From CAWIJJ01 sp963836405 (GTDB taxonomy: Bacteria > Acidobacteriota > Terriglobia > Bryobacterales > Bryobacteraceae): a stretch of 64,000 nucleotides of DNA. The stretch spans positions 62,001 to 126,000 of the forward strand of contig CAWIJL010000019.1 in NCBI GenBank assembly GCA_963836405.1. Direction: 5' to 3'. The notes beneath the pieces were generated by a model. The model had not been told where the DNA came from. It did no database searches and saw only the letters and a program-made list of their open reading frames with translations. Shown here piece after piece: positions 15,254-23,875 of this stretch (its first letter is position 1; each line of letters opens with the position of its first letter). Both the position numbers and the translations under genes were made by a program.

Positions 15254-17059
15254 CTATTTGATGTATTGCTCCGGCATATTCAACAGCGTGGGCGAGTGCC
15301 TCTGCTCCAGCACTTTGCCGTTGCCGAGGTACATGTGCACGCCGCAGGGCAGGCAAGGGTCGAAGCTGCGAATGGTGCGCATCACGTCGATGCCCTTGAA
15401 CTTGTCCGGCGGATTTTCTTCGAAGATGGGCTGATCCTGCACCGCATCCTCGTAGGGGCCGGGCGTGCCGTAGTAGTCGCGCGGGTTGGCGTTCCAGGGA
15501 GTGGGCGGATAGGGATGGTAGTTGGCGATCTTGCCGTTGCGGATGACCATGTGATGCGAGAGGACACCGCGCACCGCCTCGGTGAATCCGCAGGCGACGG
15601 CTTCCTTGGGCACCTTGAAGTCGTTCCAGGTTTGCGTCTTGCCCTGCCGGACCTCAGCCATCGCTTTTTCGAGGAAGTGCATGGCGCAAGCGGCGGCGTA
15701 GGCCTGGAAGTAGGTGCGGGCGCGGTCGCGTTCGATGGCGTTGCTCCACCTGGGTATTTTCCATTCGAAGCTGACCGGACCCTTGAGGATGGTTTTGGGC
15801 AGGTTGATCTGGACGCTGCTGCCGGTGGCTTTCACATAGCCGATATCGACCAGGCCGCTGAGGGCGGTGGACCACAGGCGCGCGATGGGACCGCCTCCGG
15901 TATCGAGGGCAAGATGGTCCTTGCCGTCATACCAGCGGGGCGACATCACCCAGCTATAGCGCTCGTTGAAGTCGCGTTTCTGCGGGCGGGGAATGGTGTG
16001 CTGGTTCCAGGGATGGCGCGGGTCCACCGGATTGCCGGCGGGATCGTGAGTGACGAACATCTCCTTGCCTTCCCAATCCTCGTAGAAGGAGCTGCCCAAG
16101 AGGATGCGAATGCCGAGATTGATCTTCATGAGGTCGTTCGTGATCAGCTTGCCGTCCACGACGATGCCCGGGGTCACGAACATGGCGCGGCCCCAGTCGG
16201 ACATGTTGGCGTAGCCGAAATTGCGCACTTCGGGGTTCTGGAAACAGCCCCAGCAGCCGAGGAGGATGCGGCGGCGCCCGACATCCTCATAGCCCGGAAG
16301 GGCCTCGTAGAAGAAATCGAACAGGTCGTCGTGCATGGGGACGACCTTCTTGATGAATTCGATGTAGCGCATCAGGCGCGTCATGTAGTCGGTCAGCAGT
16401 TGAATGGTGACCGTGGTGCCGACGCCGCCGGCATAGAGCGTGGAAGGATGGACGTGGCGGCCTTCCATGAGGCAGAACATCTCGCGCGTGAGCCGGCTCA
16501 TCTGGAGGGCTTCGCGGTAGAATTCGCCCTCGAAGGGATTGAGCGACTTCATGATGTCGCCGATGGTGCGGTAGCCGTGGATATGGCCGTGGGGCGCCTC
16601 GGCGCGCTCCGCCTTTTCCCAGACGCCGGGGTTGGTCTCGCGGACCATCTTTTCGCAGAAATCGACGCCGACCAGGTTCTCCTGGTAGATGTTGTGATCG
16701 AACATGAACTCGGCGGCTTCGCCGAGATTGATGACCCACTCGCCGAGGTGCGGAGGGATGACACCGAACGCCATGTTCTGGGTGTACACGGAGCAGGTGG
16801 CGTGGTTATCGCCGCAGATGCCGCAGATGCGGCTGGTGATGAAGTGGGCGTCGCGCGGGTCCTTGCCCTTCATGAAGATGGAGTAGCCGCGGAAGATGGA
16901 GGAGGTGCTGTGGCACTCCACCACGCGGCGGCGGCCGAAGTCGATCTTGGTATAAATGCCAAGACTGCCCACGATGCGGGTGATCGGGTCCCACGCCACT
17001 TCGACGAGGTTGGCTTTGGTGCGGTCGATATCCGTTCTGGTGTCTGTGCTTGTGCCCAT
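15254..17059 (-). CDS. hhyL: [NiFe] hydrogenase large subunit, group 1h (high affinity)
   Basis: 601 residues. The active-site ligands are RICGICGDNH (Cys79, Cys82) and DPCLPCGVH (Cys569, Cys572, His575). The 26 residues after His575 form the tail removed by the maturation protease. The N-terminal WDPITRIVGSLGIYTKIDFGRRRVVEC and the long central insertion are characteristic of group 1h (formerly group 5), the enzymes that oxidise atmospheric H2 during starvation. The ATG has a strong GGAGAGG site that overlaps the small-subunit stop. Assignment to 1h rests on motif resemblance and the operon content. Confidence 0.95.
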   Translation of the reverse strand: MGTSTDTRTDIDRTKANLVEVAWDPITRIVGSLGIYTKIDFGRRRVVECHSTSSIFRGYSIFMKGKDPRDAHFITSRICGICGDNHATCSVYTQNMAFGVIPPHLGEWVINLGEAAEFMFDHNIYQENLVGVDFCEKMVRETNPGVWEKAERAEAPHGHIHGYRTIGDIMKSLNPFEGEFYREALQMSRLTREMFCLMEGRHVHPSTLYAGGVGTTVTIQLLTDYMTRLMRYIEFIKKVVPMHDDLFDFFYEALPGYEDVGRRRILLGCWGCFQNPEVRNFGYANMSDWGRAMFVTPGIVVDGKLITNDLMKINLGIRILLGSSFYEDWEGKEMFVTHDPAGNPVDPRHPWNQHTIPRPQKRDFNERYSWVMSPRWYDGKDHLALDTGGGPIARLWSTALSGLVDIGYVKATGSSVQINLPKTILKGPVSFEWKIPRWSNAIERDRARTYFQAYAAACAMHFLEKAMAEVRQGKTQTWNDFKVPKEAVACGFTEAVRGVLSHHMVIRNGKIANYHPYPPTPWNANPRDYYGTPGPYEDAVQDQPIFEENPPDKFKGIDVMRTIRSFDPCLPCGVHMYLGNGKVLEQRHSPTLLNMPEQYIK

Positions 17060-17070
17060 CGTTTCCTCTC

Positions 17071-18117
17071 CTAGCGCCTCGCCATACTCCAGGTTGGCTT
17101 GTACCCGGTGGTTAGTTTCCGGCCGGTGTGCCGCCACTTCGGTTCTTTGTCCACGGTGCCCAGGGTGATGTTGCGCAGGCGCCGGATGAGCGGTCCATAG
17201 AACTGGCCCGTGATTTCGGTGGATACCTTACTGCCCGGGGGCTCGTCCATGAACGGCATGAACTTGTCGGGAAAGCCGGGCATGGTGCAGGCGATACAGA
17301 TGCCGCCGACGTTGGGGCAGCCGCCGACGCCATCCATCCAGCCGCGCTTGGTGACGTTACACTTCACCACCGGTCCCCAGCAGCCGAGGCGCACGAGGCA
17401 ATCGGGCTGACCGTATTCGGTGGCGAACTGGCCCTGCTCGTAGTAGCCGCCGCGGTCGCAGCCTTCGTGCACCGTCTGGCCGAACAGCCACTTGGGACGC
17501 AGCTTGTCGTCGAGCGGAATCATGGGCGCGTTGCCGGCGGCCTGATGCAACAGGTAAAGGATGGTTTCGGAAAGGTTGTCGGGCTGCACGGGGCATCCGG
17601 GCACGCACACGATGGGATTGCCGGCGGCGGAGCGCCAATTCCAGCCGAGGTAATCCGGTACGCCCATGGCGCCGGTGGGATTGCCCTGCATGGCGTGAAT
17701 GCCGCCGTAGGTAGCGCAGGTGCCGGCGCAGAGGACGGCCCAGGCTTTCGGCGCGAGGCGGTCGAGCCATTCCATCAGGGTGATGGGCTGCCCGGTATTC
17801 GGATCGTTTCCGAATCCGGTCCAGTAACCTTCCGATTTGATTTTTTCGTTGGCTACCGAGCCTTCGACCACGAGTACATAGGGGTCGAGCTTGCCGGCTT
17901 CGGCGTCAAAGAACCAGCGGAGAAAATCGGACCCCACTTCAAAATCGACCAGCGGCCAATGGAACTGGACTTTGGGCAATCCGGGCAGGGCGCCCATGGC
18001 GATTTCTTCGATGCTGGGAAGGGTTGCGGCGGTTAGCGAAACCGAGTCGCCGTCGCAACTCAGCCCCGCATTGATCCAGAGGACATGAACAACGGGATCC
18101 CCGGATTGATCTGGCAT
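17071..18117 (-). CDS. hhyS: [NiFe] hydrogenase small subunit, group 1h (high affinity)
   Basis: 348 residues. It starts directly with HVLWINAGLSCDGDSVSLTAATLPSIEEI; Cys21 begins the proximal cluster set, and WINAGLSCDGDS is the group 1h signature as opposed to the E(C)TGC form. Further ligands lie in CAGTCATYGG, CVPGCPVQPDN, CDRGGYYEQG, CLVRLGCWGPVVKC and GGICIACTMPGFPDKFMPF. There is no twin-arginine signal peptide or C-terminal membrane helix, so the dimer is cytoplasmic and needs another route to the membrane. It is the first gene of the operon, with GGAGGG before the ATG. Confidence 0.95.
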   Translation of the reverse strand: MPDQSGDPVVHVLWINAGLSCDGDSVSLTAATLPSIEEIAMGALPGLPKVQFHWPLVDFEVGSDFLRWFFDAEAGKLDPYVLVVEGSVANEKIKSEGYWTGFGNDPNTGQPITLMEWLDRLAPKAWAVLCAGTCATYGGIHAMQGNPTGAMGVPDYLGWNWRSAAGNPIVCVPGCPVQPDNLSETILYLLHQAAGNAPMIPLDDKLRPKWLFGQTVHEGCDRGGYYEQGQFATEYGQPDCLVRLGCWGPVVKCNVTKRGWMDGVGGCPNVGGICIACTMPGFPDKFMPFMDEPPGSKVSTEITGQFYGPLIRRLRNITLGTVDKEPKWRHTGRKLTTGYKPTWSMARR

Positions 18118-18490
18118 GTTCCCTCCATTGCCAAGCGTCAGACAGCGCGCGAGGCGCAGACAGCCATTGCAACGGCGGAATCCGAGACGCCTCCGTGCCG
18201 GCGCCTCTTTTCGGTCGCCCGCCGTCCGGATCCCGCTTCGAATCAGATTGACTTACTGCCTTTTGTTCTTGTAACGCCGCAGGCTTACATGGGGAGAGAG
18301 GTTTTCACACACTTGCGGCGATCAGTGTGAGCAAGCAGGGTGAAAATTCACGTTTCGAACGGACGCGGCGCGGGGTTGGGAACGGCAAAAAAACGCGCCG
18401 CGAAAGCGATGCGCGGGAACCGTACTGGTGCGATCGGGCCGGTTGACGCGCTGAGGTACGGTACGGTAAGCTCACCGGCAAGCGTTTACA
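18118..18490. promoter_or_regulatory. divergent intergenic region between hydrogenase operon and APC permease
   Basis: No gene is seen in these 373 bases. They must hold the promoter of the leftward hydrogenase array and of the rightward permease operon. I do not find a convincing sigma-70 or sigma-54 consensus by eye. The only clear structure is the inverted repeat listed separately. Confidence 0.6.
18302..18346. repeat. interrupted inverted repeat upstream of the APC permease
   Basis: TTTTCAC (18302-18308) and CTTGC (18312-18316) pair with GCAAG (18331-18335) and GTGAAAA (18340-18346) around a 14-nt loop. This gives 12 base pairs with a small internal loop. No T-run follows. It could be an operator or transcript structure in the divergent promoter region. 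Confidence 0.4.
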
Positions 18491-19957
18491 ATGAGCCAAC
18501 CTATAACCGTACCCAAAGAGCAGGGGTTTGTCCGCGGGCTGAACCTGTTCGACGCCACGATGGTGGTGATCGGCGTGATGATCGGGTCGGGAATTTTTAT
18601 CGTGTCCGCCGACATGTCGCGGCTCATCAACAGTCCGGGATGGATGCTGGTGGCGTGGGTTATCACGGGCGTCCTCACCATCACGGCGGCGCTCTCCTAC
18701 GGGGAACTGGCGTCCATGCTGCCGCACGCGGGCGGCATGTACGTCTATCTGCGCGAAGCGTTCTCGCCGTTGTGGGCGTTTCTTTATGGCTGGACCTTCT
18801 TCACGATTATTCAGACGGGCACGATCGCGGCGGTGGCGGTAGCGTTCGCGCGCTTCTCGTCCATCCTGATTCCACCGGTCGCGGAAGACCGGTACCTGAT
18901 TCCGCCGGTGCACATCTCGTCGGGGTACGCGGTGTCGCTTTCGACGGCGCAACTGGTGGCGATCGGGGTGATCGTACTGCTGACGTGGACCAACTGCCGC
19001 GGCCTGGAGTACGGCAAGATCGTGCAGAACCTGTTCACGTCGGCGAAGACGGTGGCGCTGGCGGCGCTGATCGTAGTGGGCATCGTTCTGGGATGGAACT
19101 CGGTGGCGGTGCAGGCGAACTTCAGCAACGCTTTCGCTTTGCACGACTACGATCCATCGCTGGGGGTGGCGGCGGCGAGCGTGTACGGGCTGATCGTGGC
19201 GCTGTGCGTGGCGCAATCGGGGTCGATGTTCGCGGCCGATTCGTGGCACGACGTCACGCTGATCGCGGGAGAGGTCAAGAACCCGAGCCGCAACCTGCCG
19301 CTGGCGCTGGCGTTCGGATGCACGGCGGTGATCGGGCTATACCTGCTGGCCAACATCGCCTACACGGTGGTGCTGCCGCTGGGCGAAATCAAGACCGCGC
19401 CATCGGACCGCGTGGCTACGGCGATGTTGCAGCGCGTGTTTCCGGGGTACGGGCCGGTACTGATGGCCATCGGGATCATGATTTCGACATTCGGGTGCGT
19501 CAACAGCCTGGTGCTGGCGGGCGCGCGGGCGACTTTCGCGATGGCGCGGGACGGACTGTTCTTCGAACGGGCCGGAGTGCTGAACAAAGCGCATGTGCCG
19601 GGGTGGGGCCTGGTGGTGCAGGGCATCTGGGCAGCGGTGCTGGTGCTGCCGCGCACATACAACACGGAAACGCGGCAGTACGGCAACCTTTACAGCAACC
19701 TGCTCGACTACGTGATTTCGGCGGCGCTGCTGTTTTACATCCTGACGATTGCGGGCGTGTTCCGGCTGCGGCAGACGCGTCCGAACGCGGACCGGCCTTA
19801 CCGGGTGGCGGGATATCCGTTCACGCCGGCGATTTACATTGCGGGCGCGTCGGTGGTGCTGGTGATGCTGTTTGCGTACCGGCCGGCGACCACCTGGCCG
19901 GGGCTGATCATCGTGCTGCTGGGAGCGGCGGTGTACGGAGCGATTCGAAAAAGATGA
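18491..19957 (+). CDS. APC-family amino acid permease
   Basis: 488 residues with about 12 transmembrane helices. The N-terminal GLNLFDATMVVIGVMIGSGIF is the APC superfamily TM1 motif with the unwound GSGIF substrate site. ALSYGELASMLPHAGGMYVYLREAFSP is the conserved TM2-3 region, and the C-terminus ends in PYRVAGYPFTP and further helices, as in LAT-like exchangers (SteT/YfnA type). It would import amino acids across the inner membrane. The stop overlaps the start of the M24 peptidase (ATGA), tying uptake to peptide breakdown. Confidence 0.9.
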   Translation: MSQPITVPKEQGFVRGLNLFDATMVVIGVMIGSGIFIVSADMSRLINSPGWMLVAWVITGVLTITAALSYGELASMLPHAGGMYVYLREAFSPLWAFLYGWTFFTIIQTGTIAAVAVAFARFSSILIPPVAEDRYLIPPVHISSGYAVSLSTAQLVAIGVIVLLTWTNCRGLEYGKIVQNLFTSAKTVALAALIVVGIVLGWNSVAVQANFSNAFALHDYDPSLGVAAASVYGLIVALCVAQSGSMFAADSWHDVTLIAGEVKNPSRNLPLALAFGCTAVIGLYLLANIAYTVVLPLGEIKTAPSDRVATAMLQRVFPGYGPVLMAIGIMISTFGCVNSLVLAGARATFAMARDGLFFERAGVLNKAHVPGWGLVVQGIWAAVLVLPRTYNTETRQYGNLYSNLLDYVISAALLFYILTIAGVFRLRQTRPNADRPYRVAGYPFTPAIYIAGASVVLVMLFAYRPATTWPGLIIVLLGAAVYGAIRKR

Positions 19958-21120
19958 GACGGCGCAGTTTTCTTGGCGCGGCGGCGGCCGCGGGGCTACA
20001 GAAGTTCGCGGCAGCACAGGGGCCCGCGATTCCCGAGGACATCCGCAATTTGCAGCCGATGACGGCGGGGGTGAAGCCGATCGCGGCGGCCGAGCGGCAG
20101 GCGCGCATCGAAAAGGCGCGGCGCCTGATGCGGGACAACGGGCTGGCGGCGGTCTACATGGAGTCCGGCAGCTCGATGTTTTATTTCACCGGCCGCCGCG
20201 AGGCGGGCTCGGGCTATCTGCTGACGGGGTCCGGTGAGCCGGTGGCGATCGCGCCGGCGGACCGCTACCGGACGGCTGCGGCGGCGATCAAAGACCGGAA
20301 GGCCGCGGGTGGAAAAGTGGGGCTCGAGGAGGAGGTGCCGTTCGCGGCTTTCGACGCGCTGCGCAAGGAACTGCCGGCGGCCGAGTTCGTGAACGCGACG
20401 CCGGTGACGGCAGGATGCCGGACGATCAAGTCGGCGGCCGAGATCGCGCTGTTGCAGCGGGCGAACGAGGTGACGATCGCGGCGTTTCGCGCGGCCTTTG
20501 CGCATCTGCGTGAGGGCATGACGCAGAACGATTTGAGCCAGACCATCGCGGCCGCGCACCGCGCGCTCGGGTACCCCGGCTACGCCATGGTCAGCTTCGG
20601 CGAATACACGGCGTTTCCGCACGGGAGCATTCAGCCGCAGAAGTTGCGGCAGGGCGATTTCGTGCTGGTGGATGGCGGCTGCACGGTGGAAGGGTACGAA
20701 TCGGACGTAACGCGCACGGTGATTTTCGGCAAACCGACGGCGCGGCAGCAGCAGGTGTGGAACCTGGAGCGAAAGGCGCAGGACGCGGCGTTGCGGGCGG
20801 CGAAGATCGGCGCGCCGTGCGAAGCGGTGGATGCGGCGGCGCGGAAAACGATCGCCGATGCGGGCTTTGGACCGGACTACAAAGTGCCCGGGCTTCCGCA
20901 CCGCACCGGGCACGGCATCGGGCTGGACGGGCACGAATGGACGAACCTGGTGCGCGGCAACCGGACGCCGCTCGAGGCCGGGATGTGCTTCAGCGACGAA
21001 CCCACGATTGTTATCTATGGCGAGTTCGGCGTGCGCCTGGAAGACTGCTTCTACATGACGCCCTCTGGGCCGCGAACGTTCACCAGGCAGAGTCCGGCTA
21101 TCGACCAGCCTTTCGGATAA
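19954..21120 (+). CDS. Tat-exported Xaa-Pro aminopeptidase-like M24 metallopeptidase
   Basis: 388 residues. The start MRRRSFLGAAAAAG is a twin-arginine signal, so a folded metalloenzyme is exported. A creatinase-like N-domain follows, then the pita-bread catalytic domain with the dimetal ligands: Asp in LVDGGCTVEG, Asp in ESDVTRTV, His in HRTGHGIGLDGHE, Glu in SDEPTIVI and Glu in RLEDCFYM. It should remove N-terminal residues from peptides with proline in the second position. It lies between an amino acid permease and a DPP-IV-like peptidase. Confidence 0.9.
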   Translation: MRRRSFLGAAAAAGLQKFAAAQGPAIPEDIRNLQPMTAGVKPIAAAERQARIEKARRLMRDNGLAAVYMESGSSMFYFTGRREAGSGYLLTGSGEPVAIAPADRYRTAAAAIKDRKAAGGKVGLEEEVPFAAFDALRKELPAAEFVNATPVTAGCRTIKSAAEIALLQRANEVTIAAFRAAFAHLREGMTQNDLSQTIAAAHRALGYPGYAMVSFGEYTAFPHGSIQPQKLRQGDFVLVDGGCTVEGYESDVTRTVIFGKPTARQQQVWNLERKAQDAALRAAKIGAPCEAVDAAARKTIADAGFGPDYKVPGLPHRTGHGIGLDGHEWTNLVRGNRTPLEAGMCFSDEPTIVIYGEFGVRLEDCFYMTPSGPRTFTRQSPAIDQPFG

Positions 21121-21135
21121 GCGGGAGACAACGAA

Positions 21136-23508
21136 GTGAAACTCGCGATTGCATGCATTCTCGCGTTTGCCCCGAGCGTGGCGACGGCCCAGGGAACGCA
21201 GGCGGATTATCAGCGCGCGCAGGCCCTGCGCGACCGCTTCCAGAACCTGACGGTGAACGTGGCGGGCACACCGAACTGGATCGGCGATACCCACCACTTC
21301 TGGTACCGGAAGTCGGTGAAGGGCGGCGGCGAATTTGTCTGGGTGGATGCGGAATCGGGCTCGAAGCGGCCGGCGTTCGACCACGAAAAGATCGCGGCGT
21401 CGCTTTCGGCGGCGGGCGGCAAGACGTATCAGGCCAACACGCTGCCGTTTACGGAGTTCAAGTTCGCGGACGGCGAGGCCGCCATCGAATTCGTGGCGGA
21501 CCGTTCGACCTGGCGCTGCACGGTGGGGGACTCGGCGTGCCGCAAGACAGGGGCCGCGCCGGTGAGCGGAGGCCGGGGCGGGCGCGGAGGCCGCGGGCCG
21601 GAGGCAGAGGAGGAGAGCCCTTCGGAAGGGCCGTGGGAGAACGATGCGGTGGCGGACGATGCGCCGCAGGTTTCGCCGCAGCAGGGACAGGGCGGGCGCG
21701 GCACTACGGGCGGCGCCGGTGCGATTCAACGGAACCTGGTCAGGCCCTCGCCCGACGGCAACTGGGAAGCGCTGATTCGGAATTTCAACGTTTACCTGCG
21801 CAAGAAGGGCGAGACTGAGGCGACGCCGCTCAGCCAGGATGGATCGGAAGGCAATTACTATCTGCTGCAGTCGATCGCGTGGTCGCCCGATTCGCGGCGG
21901 CTGGCGGCTTATCGCCGCAGGCCGGGGTACGTGCGCGAGGTGCACTACGTCGAGTCCTCGCCGGCGGACCAGTTGCAGCCCAAACACTCGACGATCGTCT
22001 ACGCCAAGCCGGGCGACACCCTGGCACTCGACCAGCCGGTGCTGTTCGAGGTGGAGACGCGGCAGGCGGTGCCGATCGACAGCAGCCTGTTTCCAAATCC
22101 ATACTCGCTCTCGCGCATGGAGTGGTGGAAGGACGGGCGCGGCTTCACGTTCGAATACAACCAGCGAGGGCACCAGGTGTACCGCGTGATCGAGGTGGCG
22201 GCGGACACCGGGGCGGCGCGGGCGCTGATTTCGGAAGAGAGCCGCACGTTCGTGGACTACCGGCCGCTGGTGTCGAACGCGCGCGACACGGGCAAGAAGG
22301 TGCGGTACAACGTGGCCGACGGCAAGGAGATCGTCTGGGGTTCGGAGCGCGACGGCTGGGAGCACCTCTACCTTTATGACGGGCTCGCCGGGCGCGTGAA
22401 GAACCAGATCACGAAGGGCAATTGGGTGGTGCGCGCCGTGACCAAGGTGGACGAGGAGAAGCGGCAGGTCTGGTTTCAGGCGAGCGGCATGGAGCCGGGG
22501 CAGGATCCGTATTTCGTCCACTATTACCGCATCAATTTCGACGGCACGGGTCTTACCAGGTTCACCGAGGCCGCCGGCGAGCACTCGGTGGCGTTTTCGC
22601 CCGATATGAAATATTACGTCGATCAGTGGTCGCGCGTGGACATGCCGACCGTGGCGGAGTTGCGGCGCACCGAGGACCGGAAGGTTTTGCTGGAGCTCGA
22701 GAAGGGCGACAAGGCGGCGCTGGAGGCTGCGGGCTGGAAGGCGCCGGAACCGTTCTCCGCCGCGGGCCGGGATGGCAAGACGGAGATCTGGGGCGTGATT
22801 TTCCGGCCGACGAATTTCGATCCCGCGAAGAAGTATCCGGTGGTGGAGCAGATCTACGCCGGGCCGCAGGGCAGCTTCGTGCCGAAGGCTTGGTCGGGCG
22901 CATCGCAGGCGCTGGCGGAACTCGGCTTCATCGTGGTGCAGATCGACGGCATGGGGACCAACAACCGCTCCAAGGCGTTTCACGACGTGGCCTTCAAGAA
23001 CCTGGGGGACGCGGGTTTCGAGGATCGCATTCTGTGGCACAAGGCGGTGGCGGCGAAGTACCCGTGGTACGACATCGCGCGCGTGGGCGTTTACGGCACG
23101 TCGGCGGGCGGGCAGAACGCCATGGGCGCGCTGCTGTTCCATCCCGAGTTTTACAAAGTGGCGGTATCGAACAGCGGCTGCCACGACAATCGCATGGATA
23201 AGATCTGGTGGAACGAGCAGTGGATGAGCTGGCCGCTCGGTCCGCAGTACGCGGCGTCGTCCAACGTGGACAATGCCGCGAAGCTCCAGGGCAAGCTGCT
23301 GCTGGTGCTGGGCGAGATGGACAATAACGTGGACCCGTCGTCTACGCTGCAGGTGGTGAACGCGTTGATCAAGGCGAATAAGAAATTCGATTTGCTGGTC
23401 GTACCCGGAGGCGGCCACGGAGCGGGGGGCGCCTATTACCAGCATCTGCTGCAGGACTTCTTCGTGCACAACCTGCTGGAGGTGGAGCCGCCGGAGTGGA
23501 AGGGGTAA
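21136..23508 (+). CDS. dipeptidyl peptidase IV-like S9 serine peptidase (secreted)
   Basis: 790 residues with a Sec signal peptide (MKLAIACILAFAPSVATAQG). An N-terminal DPP-IV beta-propeller (about residues 30-520) contains an unusual low-complexity Gly/Arg/Glu-rich insertion (GGRGGRGGRGPEAEEE and a following acidic stretch). The C-terminal alpha/beta-hydrolase domain has the triad Ser656 (YGTSAGGQ), Asp729 (EMDNNVD) and His761 (GGGHGAGG). It cleaves dipeptides from the N-terminus of peptides in the periplasm. The gene starts 15 nt after the M24 peptidase gene, forming a peptide-utilisation operon. Confidence 0.92.
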   Translation: MKLAIACILAFAPSVATAQGTQADYQRAQALRDRFQNLTVNVAGTPNWIGDTHHFWYRKSVKGGGEFVWVDAESGSKRPAFDHEKIAASLSAAGGKTYQANTLPFTEFKFADGEAAIEFVADRSTWRCTVGDSACRKTGAAPVSGGRGGRGGRGPEAEEESPSEGPWENDAVADDAPQVSPQQGQGGRGTTGGAGAIQRNLVRPSPDGNWEALIRNFNVYLRKKGETEATPLSQDGSEGNYYLLQSIAWSPDSRRLAAYRRRPGYVREVHYVESSPADQLQPKHSTIVYAKPGDTLALDQPVLFEVETRQAVPIDSSLFPNPYSLSRMEWWKDGRGFTFEYNQRGHQVYRVIEVAADTGAARALISEESRTFVDYRPLVSNARDTGKKVRYNVADGKEIVWGSERDGWEHLYLYDGLAGRVKNQITKGNWVVRAVTKVDEEKRQVWFQASGMEPGQDPYFVHYYRINFDGTGLTRFTEAAGEHSVAFSPDMKYYVDQWSRVDMPTVAELRRTEDRKVLLELEKGDKAALEAAGWKAPEPFSAAGRDGKTEIWGVIFRPTNFDPAKKYPVVEQIYAGPQGSFVPKAWSGASQALAELGFIVVQIDGMGTNNRSKAFHDVAFKNLGDAGFEDRILWHKAVAAKYPWYDIARVGVYGTSAGGQNAMGALLFHPEFYKVAVSNSGCHDNRMDKIWWNEQWMSWPLGPQYAASSNVDNAAKLQGKLLLVLGEMDNNVDPSSTLQVVNALIKANKKFDLLVVPGGGHGAGGAYYQHLLQDFFVHNLLEVEPPEWKG

Positions 23509-23875
23509 CCTGGCACGGCGGCAATTGCCGAAGACGCGGAGACTTGCGGCGGAAGGACGAAGACTCAAGAACGATATGTTCGTTCTTCGTTCGAAGGTTA
23601 AAGGCCGGATCGAGGCATGCCGCCGGCCAACTTCTTGTTTGGCGACGATCCACCCGGAGCAGCGTCCGCAGCCGCAAGCGCATTTGCGATCTCCCACCGC
23701 GGTTCCTGGACCACACTGATTCAAGTCCGCTAATCGGCGAGATGGCAGTGTTTCGGTAGGGCGCATTCTACGTGATCGTCTCGGCGGCAACGAAGATTAC
23801 AATAGTCGAATCACTTGGTCCTGCGGCGGAGCCGTTCGGCTGAGACACGGCTTCCAATTCCAGGCGGTGGGTTTG
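23509..23875. other. non-coding gap with one copy of an imperfect repeat
   Basis: No convincing gene is visible. The stretch holds the 40-bp repeat copy at 23527-23566 and the likely promoter of the hydrolase gene. Base composition is less GC-rich than in flanking genes. Confidence 0.5.
23527..23566 (+). repeat. imperfect dispersed repeat, copy A
   Basis: This 40-bp stretch beginning GCCGAAGACGCGGAGACTTG recurs about 1.5 kb downstream with 34 of 40 positions matching when one gap is allowed. The two copies flank the alpha/beta hydrolase gene in direct orientation. Confidence 0.45.

Noticed and set aside
19996..23790. A 1264-codon open frame antisense to the peptidase operon
   Set aside because: It is rich in Arg/His/Pro with no domain similarity and is caused by the high-GC codon pattern of the real M24 and S9 genes on the other strand.
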